From Boswellia sacra (Eukaryota; Streptophyta; Magnoliopsida; Sapindales; Burseraceae): a stretch of DNA of 64,000 bases. Where the stretch lies: positions 1 through 64,000 of the forward strand of contig SNVD02006059.1 of assembly GCA_013180625.2 (NCBI GenBank), read 5' to 3'. Under the pieces are notes generated by a model. It was given only the letters and a program-made list of their open reading frames with translations. It was not told the origin of the DNA and searched no databases. The position numbers and the translations under genes are program-made. This document shows, piece by piece, positions 10,600-20,998 of this stretch (position 1 is its first letter; every line of letters starts with the position of its first letter).

Positions 10600-12130
10600 C
10601 TTCCAGAACACCTCAGGAAACCACGCTACATCCAAGGCTTGCCTCTTGTAGATGTGGCAGCAGTGTGCTTGAACTTTATGGATGGCAAAGATTTCTGCTC
10701 AGAAGAAGAAGTTGTGACTACAGCTACAAATTCTTTTATCTCTCTAGCTTTTCTCTCAACACCAGTTTCAAGTTTTTTTGACATGACTAGCAAAGAAGCA
10801 GTAGCTTCAGCTTGAGTTTGTTCAACAACAGGAACTGGAAAATGTTGTGACAAATCATTAGCTAATATAGTAATTGTCTTGGTAAGGGAAACATGTGATT
10901 GAGGAAACTTATCACCATATCAGTAGTAGGAATTGAAATGTCTTCTGCAGGTGCTGGTGTGGAATGAGAAATTGGTTTGTTAAGTTATGAAATTGGATGA
11001 TCTTCAGGTACAAAACTAGCTGGGGTAGAGCTCGATGGAACAAAAGCCGAAATTTGTTTTGCTTAGCACATCATACAAAGTTTGCATTTTGATTTAATAT
11101 ACTGCTTATTTAGTCATCAAACTTTGTTGATTATCAAGAATCTGTTGTTGTTATTGCAAAACAAAAGATAAATTGACAGTAAAAGTTTTCAAAGATTTTC
11201 GTATTTCCTTCAAAATTGGTTTGTGGAATACTCTAGACTTAACAGGTGCTCTTACTTCCTCTTTTTCTTCTTCTCCCTCATTATCATTTTCCTTTTCTTA
11301 ATTTTTCAACCTCTTCATAAATCCACTTGTGATGGGTGGATCCATTGGTTCAACTATCTCAGTGGAACCAATTTTGATTGCATTTTGAAGTAAGATCCCC
11401 ATAATCAAACATGGAAAACAAGCCCAAATGTATGATTATCAGCTATTAAAAGTATGAAATCATTAATCCATTTACCTAAGTTTATACTCTTACCAATCCC
11501 CAAAGAATATTTAAACTTTACTCTATCTGCACCCACAGAAGACTGATGAGTAGAAGATGCCCAATCAAACCTACTAATTTTGTATAAGACTCTATCCTTA
11601 GCAATTAATAGAGTTTGTGGAATTTGATTCCTAGTTCTAATCTTCCTTCTAACCAATTCCTTAGTAATCACTTTCATGGAATCAGTTCATCACATTCATG
11701 CTTTCCACCCCTAGGAATTTTAAGAAAATCATTTAAAAGATTTGGAGAAAAATAAATATCCTTCTCACGACAATAAACAATATGATATCTACCTTTAGTT
11801 GCATCATCAACATCATCATCAATATTTACATAAAATTCTTGAATTAAAATTGATGTAGGAGCTTGAAAATTGGTTACTGATCTCATCCAATCTCTTTGTT
11901 GAAGAAACTCCTCTAGATTTTATTATGCAAAATCATCAATCTTCACAAATCTTACCATGTGAAGAATACAATCTAAAACGTGCTTATTGAACCTCTTTTC
12001 TGGTTCTTCGGATGAAAATTTGTCATTGTATGGAACGAACTCTTCATATGAATCAAATTCATTAACTTGCATTTGATAATCCTCACTGCAAGCTGGATCA
12101 TTCAAATTAAAGGATTAAGAATGAGCTTAA
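10600..12130 (-). pseudogene. Extra 3' ORF of copia B, similar to 'putative plant transposon protein' domain
   Basis: Three consecutive minus-strand fragments (12105-11923, 11886-11674, 11677-11405), joined by stops and frame changes, read like one protein. They contain FLQQRDWMRSVTNF, LIQEFYVN and DIYFSPNLLNDFLKIPRGG. This order resembles a domain common in plant retroelement ORFs (WxxL...lvReFYaN...v.FspeaIn.fLglP), which I believe is Pfam 'putative plant transposon protein'. A Ser/Gln/Glu-rich tail lies at 10853-10626. It sits between RNase H and the 3' LTR, the place where SIRE/Maximus-type copia elements carry an additional ORF. Function is unknown and the copy is broken. Confidence 0.55.
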
Positions 12131-13209
12131 GTTTGAGACTTAGATTCCTTTTGAGATTAATGCAAAGCTTGTTCTTGTGATGGAAAAGGATTACATTATT
12201 TTGAGTAGCCTATTGATTTTAAGATGATGATGAACTAGACTCCTTCGATAATCTCTCTTATGACGAAGAATCTTCCAAAGCCGATTGAGTCTGTTTTGAC
12301 TGAGATATTCATTTGGGTACCATTGATGATCCATGAAATCATAAGATTGACAAGCTTTAGTAGAGTTTTTGTGTTTGCAATGTGATTAGCAATGAACTAA
12401 TGAAACAAAGAAGATGAATGGTTTAAGCAAAACCATAACAATAAAATGATATAAAAAACGCGATCTACCCCTTAAAATTTAATTTTCAAAATTTGAATTT
12501 TTGACAACATTTTTCATTAAATCCTATTTATTAAGCTTGGCTTAAATCAAAAGACTCCAGCCACTAATGCAATATTTCTTCATTAAGCCAATGTCACTGA
12601 CGTGGCTCTTTAGGACTCTTGGACAAATGACAAAGACTTTTAAAGCTAAGTCAAACGAAATTTAGCCACACAAAATAAAAATAATACAATTGAGAATGTT
12701 TAACAGATTTATAACTGAAGCATCTTGACGTCATATAATCCTTTTTAACAAAATATAAACTAAAGCTGAGTTAAACCAATTAACTAAATTTATTTTGTTG
12801 CATTTTTTGTGAATTTTGCAAAGCCATATACAAATTGAGTAGTCAACCTTAGCAAATCTCCGAAATACATAAAAGTTAATCTCAATGGTTTTAGGCAAAA
12901 TATAGTAGCTTCACACATTTATAATGGTAGCCTTTTTTCATTTGGGTGGGCAATCTAAACATATTTCTTAGATACAAATAAATTGCTCTCAATAGATGGC
13001 TTTCACTCAACACATACAAATAAACCTCTCTGGATTAAATATTAATTTTCTTTCAATTAGATGGTATTATATTGCAATTAAAAAAAATTTACTCTTAATA
13101 TACTAATGTTAAAAGTTATCGTATGAGGCTTCAGATACCTCTTTCATGATTGCGAACTATAATTACTTAGATAATTGAAAAATACCAATGGCTTTCTTAG
13201 CTACTTAAA

Positions 13210-15500
13210 CATTGTTGAGTCTAGTGCTTTGATAAATAAGTTAGCTAATTGGTTTTCTATTGAATTATGCTTAATGTGGACTAATTTTTATTCAACCAGC
13301 TCTCTAATACAGTGATATTTTATGTCAATATGTTTTGTTCTTAAATATTGAATTGAATTTTTGGATATATTGATTGCGCTAGTGATATCACAAATATTGT
13401 CATAGAGTCTTAATCAATACCATAATCTTTTAACATTTGTTTCATCCATAAAAGTTATGTGTAATAGCCACTAGTAGCAATGTATTTAGCCTCTGCAGTT
13501 GACAAGGAGATTGAATTTTTTTCTTGATATGCCATGGAACAAGCTTGTTTCCAAGATGAAAATATCCTATGGTTGTAATATTTCTATTGTCTACATTGCC
13601 AACCAAATCAACATCACTATACCTTGTAAGACATGAATTTATATCTTTAGAAAATCATATTCTAAGTTCAGTTATCCCATGGACATACCTGATTATTTTT
13701 TTTACTACAGCAAGATGTTATTCCTTTAGACATGATTGAAATCGAGCACATAAGCCAACACTGAAGTTGATATTGTGTCTGCTAGTACTGAGATATAAGA
13801 GACTGTCAATCATGCTTCTGTAGAAGCTTGGATCAATGAAATTACCTGCATTATCTCTTGACAATTTGAGATTAGTTCTAATAGGTGTTCTCATTTACTT
13901 AGCTTTATCCATTTCAAATTTCTTTGTTAAGTTCTTACATACTTAGTTTGAGAAATAAAGATTCCATCATCAACCTGCTTAACTTGGATACCAGGAAAAA
14001 AATGTAAGTTCACCGACCATATTAATATCAAATTCACCCTGCATAAGCTCAACAAATTTATTAGTCTTGTCCTTTTGAGTAGAGCCAAACACAATGTCAT
14101 TAACATAAATTTAAGCAGCAATAATAAACCTAGAAATATGCTTTATGAACAAAGTTTTATCATTAGTACCTCTAGTATATCCTTTATCAAGAAGAAAGGT
14201 TGTTAACCTCTCATACCAAGCTCTTAGAGCTTGTTTCAACCTATACAATGCGTTTTTCAATTTATATATATAGGTTAGATGTTTTGGATCCTCAAATCCC
14301 TCGGTTTGTTTAAGAAAAACTTCTTCATTAAGAATACCAATCAAAAAGGTTGTTTTAGCATCCATTTGATAAAGCTTAAAGTTGAGCAAAGAAGTAATGG
14401 TAAACAATAATTTGATAGATTCTAATCTAGCTACAAGGCAAAGGTTTTACCAAAGTCAATGCCCTCAATTTAAGTATAGCCTTAAGCTACTAGTCTAGCT
14501 TTGTTTCTAATTGCTTGTCCATTTTCATCATTCTTATTTTTAAAGATCTATTTAGTTTCTATTATATTTGAATTTTCAAGTCTAGGAACTAACATCCAAA
14601 CACCATTCCTCTCAAACTGCCTAAGCTCTTCTTGCATTTCTTGAATCCAAGCATCTTTCTTAAGAGCTTCATTAATATTCTTAGTTCAATAAGGTTACAA
14701 GAGAAACATAGCAAGAATAACTTACCTGACTCCTTACCTTACTTGTGGTTTTATTTCACCTTCTGGACGTTCAATGACTGATATAGTGGGATGTGCTTTC
14801 TAAATCCAGGCTGGGGGATCTTTGCTCTTGCTGTCTTCTCTTATTTCATCTTTACTCAAATCTACATTGTCAGACATGTTAATTTTGCTATCTTGACTTT
14901 AATAGCTTCATCAGGTGTGATTGGTTCTAATTTTTCTATAGTTTTACGTCTAGAAACATTTGCTGACTTTGAGAAGCTGTCTATAGTTTCTTCCATTGAG
15001 AAATGTGTATAATCGTCAAGATCATAAAAAACAACGTTAGTAAATTTCATAATTGTCTCAGTTCTCATTTTGTACACCTTATAAGCGTTGCTATTTAAAG
15101 AATAGCCTACAAACACCTTATCATCACTTTTTATATCAAATTTACGAAGTTGCTTCCTATAATTGAGAATGTACCACCTGCAACCAAACACATGAAAGTA
15201 TTTCAGGTCAAGTTTTCTTCTTTTCAGTAGCTCATAGGGAGTTTGACTTGTTTCAGGTCTAAAAAACACCTATTAATGATGTAACGTGTTGTGTTTATAG
15301 TTTCTGCCTACAACCTATTTATGAGCCTTCTACTGTTCAATATCGCTTGAGCCATTTTCTACAAAGTTTTATTCTTCCTCTCTACTACTCTAGAGTCTTA
15401 GGTGCAGAAAACTCATGAGTTATGTCATGAAGTTTACAAAAATCTGCAAAACTCTAATTCTCTCAAATTATTTACCATAGTCATTTCAAATTCTATAAGT
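13210..15500 (-). pseudogene. Copia B pol remnant: integrase core end, reverse transcriptase, RNase H
   Basis: On the minus strand the fragments run in copia order. A degraded integrase stretch with NDYGK and FE (about 15500-15400) is followed by the integrase C-terminal part (15269-14862: PYELLKRRKLDLKYFHVFGC, KFDIKSDDKVFVGYS). Next comes reverse transcriptase (14407-14111: MDAKTTFLIGILNEEVFLKQ, ALYRLKQALRAWYERL). The RNase H end, with KYHCIRELVE and NSIENQLANLFIKAL, lies at about 13330-13210. Stops and frame changes separate them, so no functional polyprotein can be made. The integrase reading is lost at about 15500, where unrelated LTR-like DNA starts. Confidence 0.85.
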
Positions 15501-15504
15501 ATAT

Positions 15505-17397
15505 AAAAAAACTACAAGTTCAAAGCTTATTATATGTTTTTACAATTTATTATTATAAACAAAGTTATTCTTATTAAAATAAAATTATGGTGCTTTCAAT
15601 ATTGGTTTTGAAAAATGCATAAAAGTCTTTGATAGTTTCAAATAATGTTTTATGCTTAGGTATTTTATGAATATAGATAGTTTTATTTACATATAAAGTT
15701 TAGCTTTCATAAAAATACATGTTCTTATTGGTATTTTGAAATTAATATTTAAGTAAGTAATATTCACATTAGTGTGCTTTATTTGATATATGTGAAAACC
15801 GTAACAATTCTGAAATTTAAGTTTTATAGTTTTTTCATACAGGGAAAATAGTATTCTATAAATCTAGCTTCTAAACTACAAAGATCTTTTCAGTTTTATT
15901 ATATTAAATATTTAACATAGTACACTATTTTCTGAAAGTTGCTTTCATTTAATTATTTAATTCTTTTATCAAAAGGTTAAGGTCTACGAAACATTATACT
16001 TTAACGTTTCTCTAACATGCTTTACAACTCAGTTACTTTGGTTTTAAATGCTTTCTAGACAAATTATTTTCTTACGAAATAAAATTTATATATGAAATTA
16101 TTATGCAAAGGATTATTTGAAGTATTTTGGGATTTATAAGATTTCTAAATTCGGTATTTTGCTCTATAAGGTAAAATAAAAAAATTTTGGTTCATTTAAG
16201 TATTTAATTTTTATCGAAAAGTTAAGATTTACAAAATGTTAATCTACAATCTTTCTCAAGAAGCTTTGCAAATCAATTATCTTGGTTTTAAATGTTTTTT
16301 AAGCAAATGATTTGCTTAAGAAATAAAGTTTATACATGGAATTTAAGTATTTTGGAATTTATAAGATTTCTGAAATTAGTATTCCGCACTATAAGTTAAA
16401 CTAAGAAAAGAATTTTGGCTCATTGTCTGTAGCATCCTTATATGTTATGATATAGCTGCATGGAGGTCACTTCTTAAGACTATGTGAGGAGCACGAAGTG
16501 TCACATATAGATGATATGATATGTTATGGTTTTAACTACATATAAGTTCTGATGTGCACAAATATGATATGATATGTTTGATCGTGAAACGATCCTCTGA
16601 TATGATATGATATGGCTGCTTGTCATCAGCTACTGTGAAACTGTGTTTTCTGATAATATTTTTAGCTACTATGTATATATGATTTATGAGCTATTATGAA
16701 ACTGCGTTTTATGATCATGATTTAATGCTTTTATTAAATTACGATATTCTGAATTAATTATGCTAGTTTGTATGTTTTATGAGAATTGATATGATATTTT
16801 ATTACGATAAATCTGATTTATACGTTTTCTCTTTATTTGCACTAATGTGAGTATTATTTATTTAGTTGACAGTTTATATTTATGTTGATTATTTTATGTG
16901 CTTTTCATTAAAATGTTTTCGAATTAATTTCCTCAAGCATAAGATTAAGTCATTATGTAAAACTATGATTACTAAAGATCTATATTTCATGAAAGGTTTT
17001 TAATATAAAAACATGTTAGGATTGATTATGCTTACAGAGTTGACAACTCACCCATCGTCACCAATATTTTTGTAGAGTGGTTTGAGTGACAGGGTTAGAA
17101 AGATTGGATATGGAGTTATTGAAGTTTGTACAGATTTGAGTGATCAAGTGAAGAGATGGTTTGGATTTAATTCGAAGTGAAGTTGGATCGAAGCTTCCAG
17201 ACTGTGGTATGCTTACTAGGTAGTTGATGGAAGTATTGTATTATCATTGTAATGGTTACGTACACGATATTATTTGAAGTATTAATTTTGGATATTTGAT
17301 GTGGTATTAGTTGTACAAGATATAAAAAAATCAAATATGATTTTCGTAGCAACCAAATCGGTTATATTATGGAAGCGTAACAGACCGAGGTGTTATA
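15505..17397 (-). repeat. LTR-like block, probably from a Ty3/gypsy element
   Basis: On the minus strand it begins TATAACACCTCGGTCTGTTA, close to the TGTAACACC(T/C)CGG start of many plant gypsy LTRs. It runs through AT-rich DNA with no coding potential to the point at which copia B integrase resumes. It carries an internal tandem duplication (15944-16418). No partner LTR and no clear target duplication were found, so it may be a solo LTR or one arm of a rearranged gypsy element. The left boundary is approximate. Confidence 0.5.
15944..16418. repeat. Tandem duplication of about 248 bp inside the LTR-like block
   Basis: Copy 1 (15944-16190) and copy 2 (16191-16418) both start TTCATTTAA.TATTTAATT and end in AATTTTGG. 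They share TTGGTTTTAAATG.TTT and TTTATAAGATTTCT. Divergence is considerable. Confidence 0.75.
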
Positions 17398-17404
17398 TTG
17401 GATC

Positions 17405-17680
17405 TGACAAGGACCCCTTGATTCAGGTACTCAAAACCCCAAATGCCTTGGTCCCGTAGGAACCTAATGATTTGGACACTTATACATACAAATGCATTGA
17501 TCCCGACAGAGACCCTTTGATTTGGGCACTCAGACTCTAAACGCCTTGAACTCGACATGGACCTTTTAATTTGGGCACTCAGAACACTAAATGCTTTGGT
17601 CCTGATAGGAACCCCTTGATATGGATACTCAGACCCCCAAATGCCTTGAACCTGACATGGTCTCCTTGATTTACGCATAT
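17405..17680. repeat. Tandem repeat, period 49-50 bp, about 5.5 units
   Basis: Units start near 17405, 17454, 17504, 17553, 17603 and 17653. Each contains GAC/GATAGGGACC-like sequence, CTTGAT(T)TGGGCACTCAGA and AAATGCCTTG. The array lies directly downstream of the gypsy gag remnant and next to the LTR-like block. It is probably untranslated retroelement sequence. Confidence 0.85.
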
Positions 17681-17749
17681 AGTCAACAGTAAAGAAATAA
17701 TTATTGCTATGTACCTTACTTAAGCCCTTTTGTTCCTAGTCTTGCCATT

Positions 17750-19143
17750 GTTATAGGTTGTCGTTGGGTTTGTCCTTGCTCTTGTTTAACCTTCCCAAGG
17801 TCTTCTGCCATATAACCAGTCAACATCCCCTTTCTGATCATAATCTCGATCTGGGTTTTGAGGTTTCTACAATCTCTTATCAAGTGCTTGTAGTTTCATG
17901 GAAGGAGCAATATATGCTCTTGTCTTGGGTGGCCCCTTTCGGTAAAGGTTTCAATGTCCTGTAAATGCCTCTATCCTTGTTCTCCTATTAAATCTCCACG
18001 ATTGAAGCCTTCAGTGACATTGGAGGGAGTTCTGGTCTCTGCCACTTTTGTTTTTCTTCTTCAAGAGGAATGCAAATAGCTATTCTATGTTGTTTTTTCC
18101 CCTTGCTGCCAACGTACTTTTATGTTGTTGGGCAGCTTCCTTTTCTTCCAATCAAATCTACCCATCTTATTTGGCTCCAAATTTCCTCCATCTTTCTTAT
18201 GCCATTCCTAATCAAATACTAATGAAATTTGGTTTCGGTCCACACCGTACATTTGAAAGCACCAGCTGCTGCCTCCGAGTCATATTTTTTAAACTGACTG
18301 AAGTCATTGTTAAACCTGGCCATAAATGCTCCCAACTTCTCTCCTTCAGTTTGTTTCAGGGAATAGAGATCCATGATGGTCCTCAATTGCCTTTTATTCC
18401 TGAGGTACTGAGAGAGGAACACCCATGCCAAATCATTGAAGTTAGTGATTGACCCTGGTGGTAGCAATCTAAACCATCTTAAAGTTAACCTAGTCAGAGC
18501 CGTGGGAAAAACTTTACAAAGCACAACATCATCAAAGGTCTCTAAGGTCATTTTCTGACAATAATAGAAAAGATGTTCTTTTACGTCTCCTCTCCCATGA
18601 AATAGTTTTAGGGTTAGCATAATGAAATTCTCTGATTTCAAAACACTGTTTATGTGGTCAGAGAAGGGTGTTTGGCTCATTTTCTGGACAGTGAGTGCTA
18701 TTAAGCTAAGGAGTTAGCTATGGTTAGGTTTCCCATCCTCTTTTCCACCATATGGTTTACTTCTACCATTACCATGTCTAGCATCTATGGGTTTAAGTCT
18801 TGGGATTTTTTTTGTTTGGGTTGGGGTTCTGTTTAAGGTTGTCTCCATCTTTCTCACCTTCTTGACTTGGGTTAGGAGAGGTTTTTTTTGTTTTCGATTG
18901 CGCTTTCTACCACTTCTTCCCTCTTTCTCCTTCATCGTTGTTTCTTCCTTTGATTTGTGTACGGAGCTCTTGGTTTTCTTTCCTGACCTCCTCTAACCAT
19001 TTCATCAACTCAGCCCCCGCTAAATTACTCCTTGTCTGGTTCCCCTTTGGCTGGGATACACCTCTATCATCCATGGCTGCTCCTGGTAGGGGCTCAAAGG
19101 CATTGTTTCCTTCCTGTCTGGACCCATTTTTTGCTGGCACCAC
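17750..19143 (-). pseudogene. Ty3/gypsy gag remnant
   Basis: The 18680-18219 fragment is a recognisable retrotransposon Gag core (FHGRGDVKEHLFYYCQKM, CKVFPTALTRLTLRWF, LPPGSITNFNDLAWVFLSQY, LKQTEGEKLGAFMARFNNDF). Upstream fragments (19143-18907, 18935-18714) form a hydrophilic, charged N-terminus. Downstream (about 17930-17760), frames containing YCSFHETTS, RDCRNLKTQIE and RKGMLTGYM match the usual Gag C-terminal region. Frameshifts separate the pieces, and no protease or polymerase follows. Confidence 0.82.
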
Positions 19144-19334
19144 CGTTCTTTAATTAATTGTTTCACAGCTTTTTGTTTTCAGTTTTCTCACAGACGACAC
19201 CAATTGAAGGAGCATAAATTTGTACCTCAATATTGGGCTGGATAGCACTTTGATAGTGGAGTTGATAATAACAGTTTCAAGCAGTCTTTTTTTTTGTGGG
19301 GATAGGTACCTGTAAAGACACTCTGATATCAAAG

Positions 19335-19979
19335 TTAGGTCTCAAATTTTGTATGAATAAGCAGGGGTTAGATAATCAGGAACAATTGACTAGAAATCAG
19401 ACATACATAAAGCTGTAATAAGCAAATAGACGAAAGAAGAAGAAAAAAATCATTGGGAGAACGTCGGGAGAATTTTCTCTATGCATAATGGACTGTTCCT
19501 TTTTCTATTTATCCTGAAACACCTTCATTCCTCTACCCAAGGTTCCCTTCGAGCTCCTCTTTCACTTGTGGTGTCTCACCATTCTTAGATTGTCTTCCCC
19601 TATTCCCAACTTGCATTCTCCTTATTATCTTCTATATAAAGATCTGCCTTTCTTCCTTATCCAGTGTCATGGTTTCCCTTTTGGTTTCTTTATCTCTTCC
19701 TCTTTGAAATTTGAATTTACTGGCTGCCTCTCTCTCCCATGTCAAGCCCTCTGCACACATAAACGCTAGCAGGTTTTTTGTCCTTCCTCATTGATTTTCC
19801 TACATGTTTGTCTCTTTCCAACAAATAAAAGTAAGTGGATGGGCTAGTGTGTTGAATTATGAAGGCTGGGTTGGCAGAAATTCAAATGGGCCTCCATGAA
19901 ATTATATTTAAAGCCATGACAAGCCACGCTTTGGGTTGCTTTTGGGCTTCGGCTCTTGTGTCAAAATTATTCCCTTTCA
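19335..19979 (-). repeat. 5' LTR of the gypsy remnant, inserted in the copia B 5' LTR
   Basis: The block lies between a primer-site-like TTGATATCAGAG (minus strand, 19332-19321), next to gag, and the point at 19980 where copia B LTR sequence resumes with CTAAG. Its minus-strand start is TGAAAGGG, giving a TG end. The inner end is approximate and no second LTR copy was found. Confidence 0.6.
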
Positions 19980-20183
19980 CTAAGTTTTTCTAACAAGATA
20001 AGAATGATATTCACTATTTTCAGTTCAATGATATTGTTCTCAACTGAATTCAATAAAATAGGAAAGTAACTGATAATGTCATATAATAGGAAAGCAAATA
20101 TTTTGCTTCTTGTTTTTTTTTTTTTTTTCCAAAATATGCCAACTCATCAGTGACATGTGGCATGACCAGTCATGGTCCTAACA
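19980..20183 (-). repeat. Copia B 5' LTR, remaining 204 bp
   Basis: It aligns with 10022-10219 of the 3' LTR and contains an expanded T-run. It ends TCCTAACA at 20183, followed by the target copy TAGAA (20184-20188). Confidence 0.87.
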
Positions 20184-20188
20184 TAGAA

Positions 20189-20551
20189 GGCACTTTTGTT
20201 CCTTTAAATAAATTTAAATATTTTATTTGATTACTTTACCAAATTTAATTTAAAAAAATAACTTTTTAAATAAGTTGCACATACGCTTTAATACATATTT
20301 GACTAATGTTGAACGAGTTATATTCGCCAATTCGTATGAAACTCTAACCCAAATGATTTAGGCTATTAACTCATTTGAAAAATGGAGCTAGTCAATTAAA
20401 AGGAAAAAAAAAAGATTTAAACTAAACTTCAAAACATCTGTAAGCTTTGTTATTCTTATGTAATTTCTGAAACATAATTGTGTATACGCTATACAATATT
20501 ATTCTACGGCAGGCACATATCAAAACAACAAGAACTTTGTTAGATTAAGAT
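20189..20551. other. AT-rich spacer
   Basis: No coding or repeat structure that I can support. It should contain the 3' end of the downstream minus-strand gene. Confidence 0.6.
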
Positions 20552-20947
20552 TTAAGGGTAGCCTTCAGCCATGCATGTCTCCCAGAAGAGCCTGTCTTCC
20601 ATCTCATCCTTCAGCTTTCTACCCAAAACTTTGATACCAACACAGCTTGATTCTTCTTCTTCTCCCCGCTCTATCGACACATATCCCAACCCACCATTCG
20701 CTGACCATATTTTGCAGCTACTCCAACTCACCTCACCGTGCTCACCATCACTACAAGCACAGCCTCCTTGATCATCACATTCAAAAACCTCGCATAGACC
20801 AGCTTGCTTGTCACTTGTGTCACAGCAACATGACTGCGCATCATCTTCATCAAAGTCTACGATGTTTAGATAGTCTCCCTCAGAATCTGCTGTTTCCTCG
20901 ATAAGAAGGAAAGAAGAGACATCCATCACATTCTTGATCATGTCCAT
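20552..20947 (-). CDS. Uncharacterised acidic, Cys-rich small protein (131 aa)
   Basis: A single uninterrupted exon starts MDMIKNVMDVSS and ends MAEGYP before TAA. The first half is strongly acidic (ADSEGDYLNIVDFDEDDAQ). A cluster of Cys residues (SCCCDTS, then further single Cys) follows, and a conserved-looking C-terminus (DEMEDRLFWETCMAEGYP) ends the protein. There is no signal peptide or membrane segment, so it is probably soluble. Its G+C content is above that of the surrounding DNA, and a TATATAG box lies about 45 bp upstream on the same strand. I do not recognise the family with certainty; plants have similar small proteins of unknown role. It is isolated between transposon DNA and a long spacer. 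No metal-binding role is claimed. Confidence 0.72.
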   Translation of the reverse strand: MDMIKNVMDVSSFLLIEETADSEGDYLNIVDFDEDDAQSCCCDTSDKQAGLCEVFECDDQGGCACSDGEHGEVSWSSCKIWSANGGLGYVSIERGEEEESSCVGIKVLGRKLKDEMEDRLFWETCMAEGYP

Positions 20948-20987
20948 TAAAGCACTTATAATAAATATGCCTCCAAGTACTCCAACA

Positions 20988-20998
20988 GAGACTATATA
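20988..20998 (-). promoter_or_regulatory. Likely TATA box of the 131-aa gene
   Basis: The plus strand ACTATATAGA reads TCTATATAGT on the gene strand, about 45 bp before the ATG. This would leave a very short 5' UTR. Confidence 0.4.

Larger units (their letters stand above)
9391..20183 (-). mobile_element. Ty1/copia element (copia B), degenerate, with nested gypsy DNA
   Basis: TAGAA at 9386-9390 and again at 20184-20188 flanks the element, consistent with a 5-bp target duplication. The left (3') LTR is 9391-10219, starting TGAAAG and ending CCTAACA. The polypurine tract reads, on the minus strand, CCAAAGAGGGAGAT directly before TGTTAGG. The last 200 bp of the same LTR recur at 19980-20183. 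Between them on the minus strand lie decayed integrase, reverse transcriptase and RNase H (about 13210-15500) and an extra 3' ORF (about 10600-12130). The gag, protease and integrase start, and most of the 5' LTR, are missing; gypsy-type DNA occupies that space. Confidence 0.85.
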
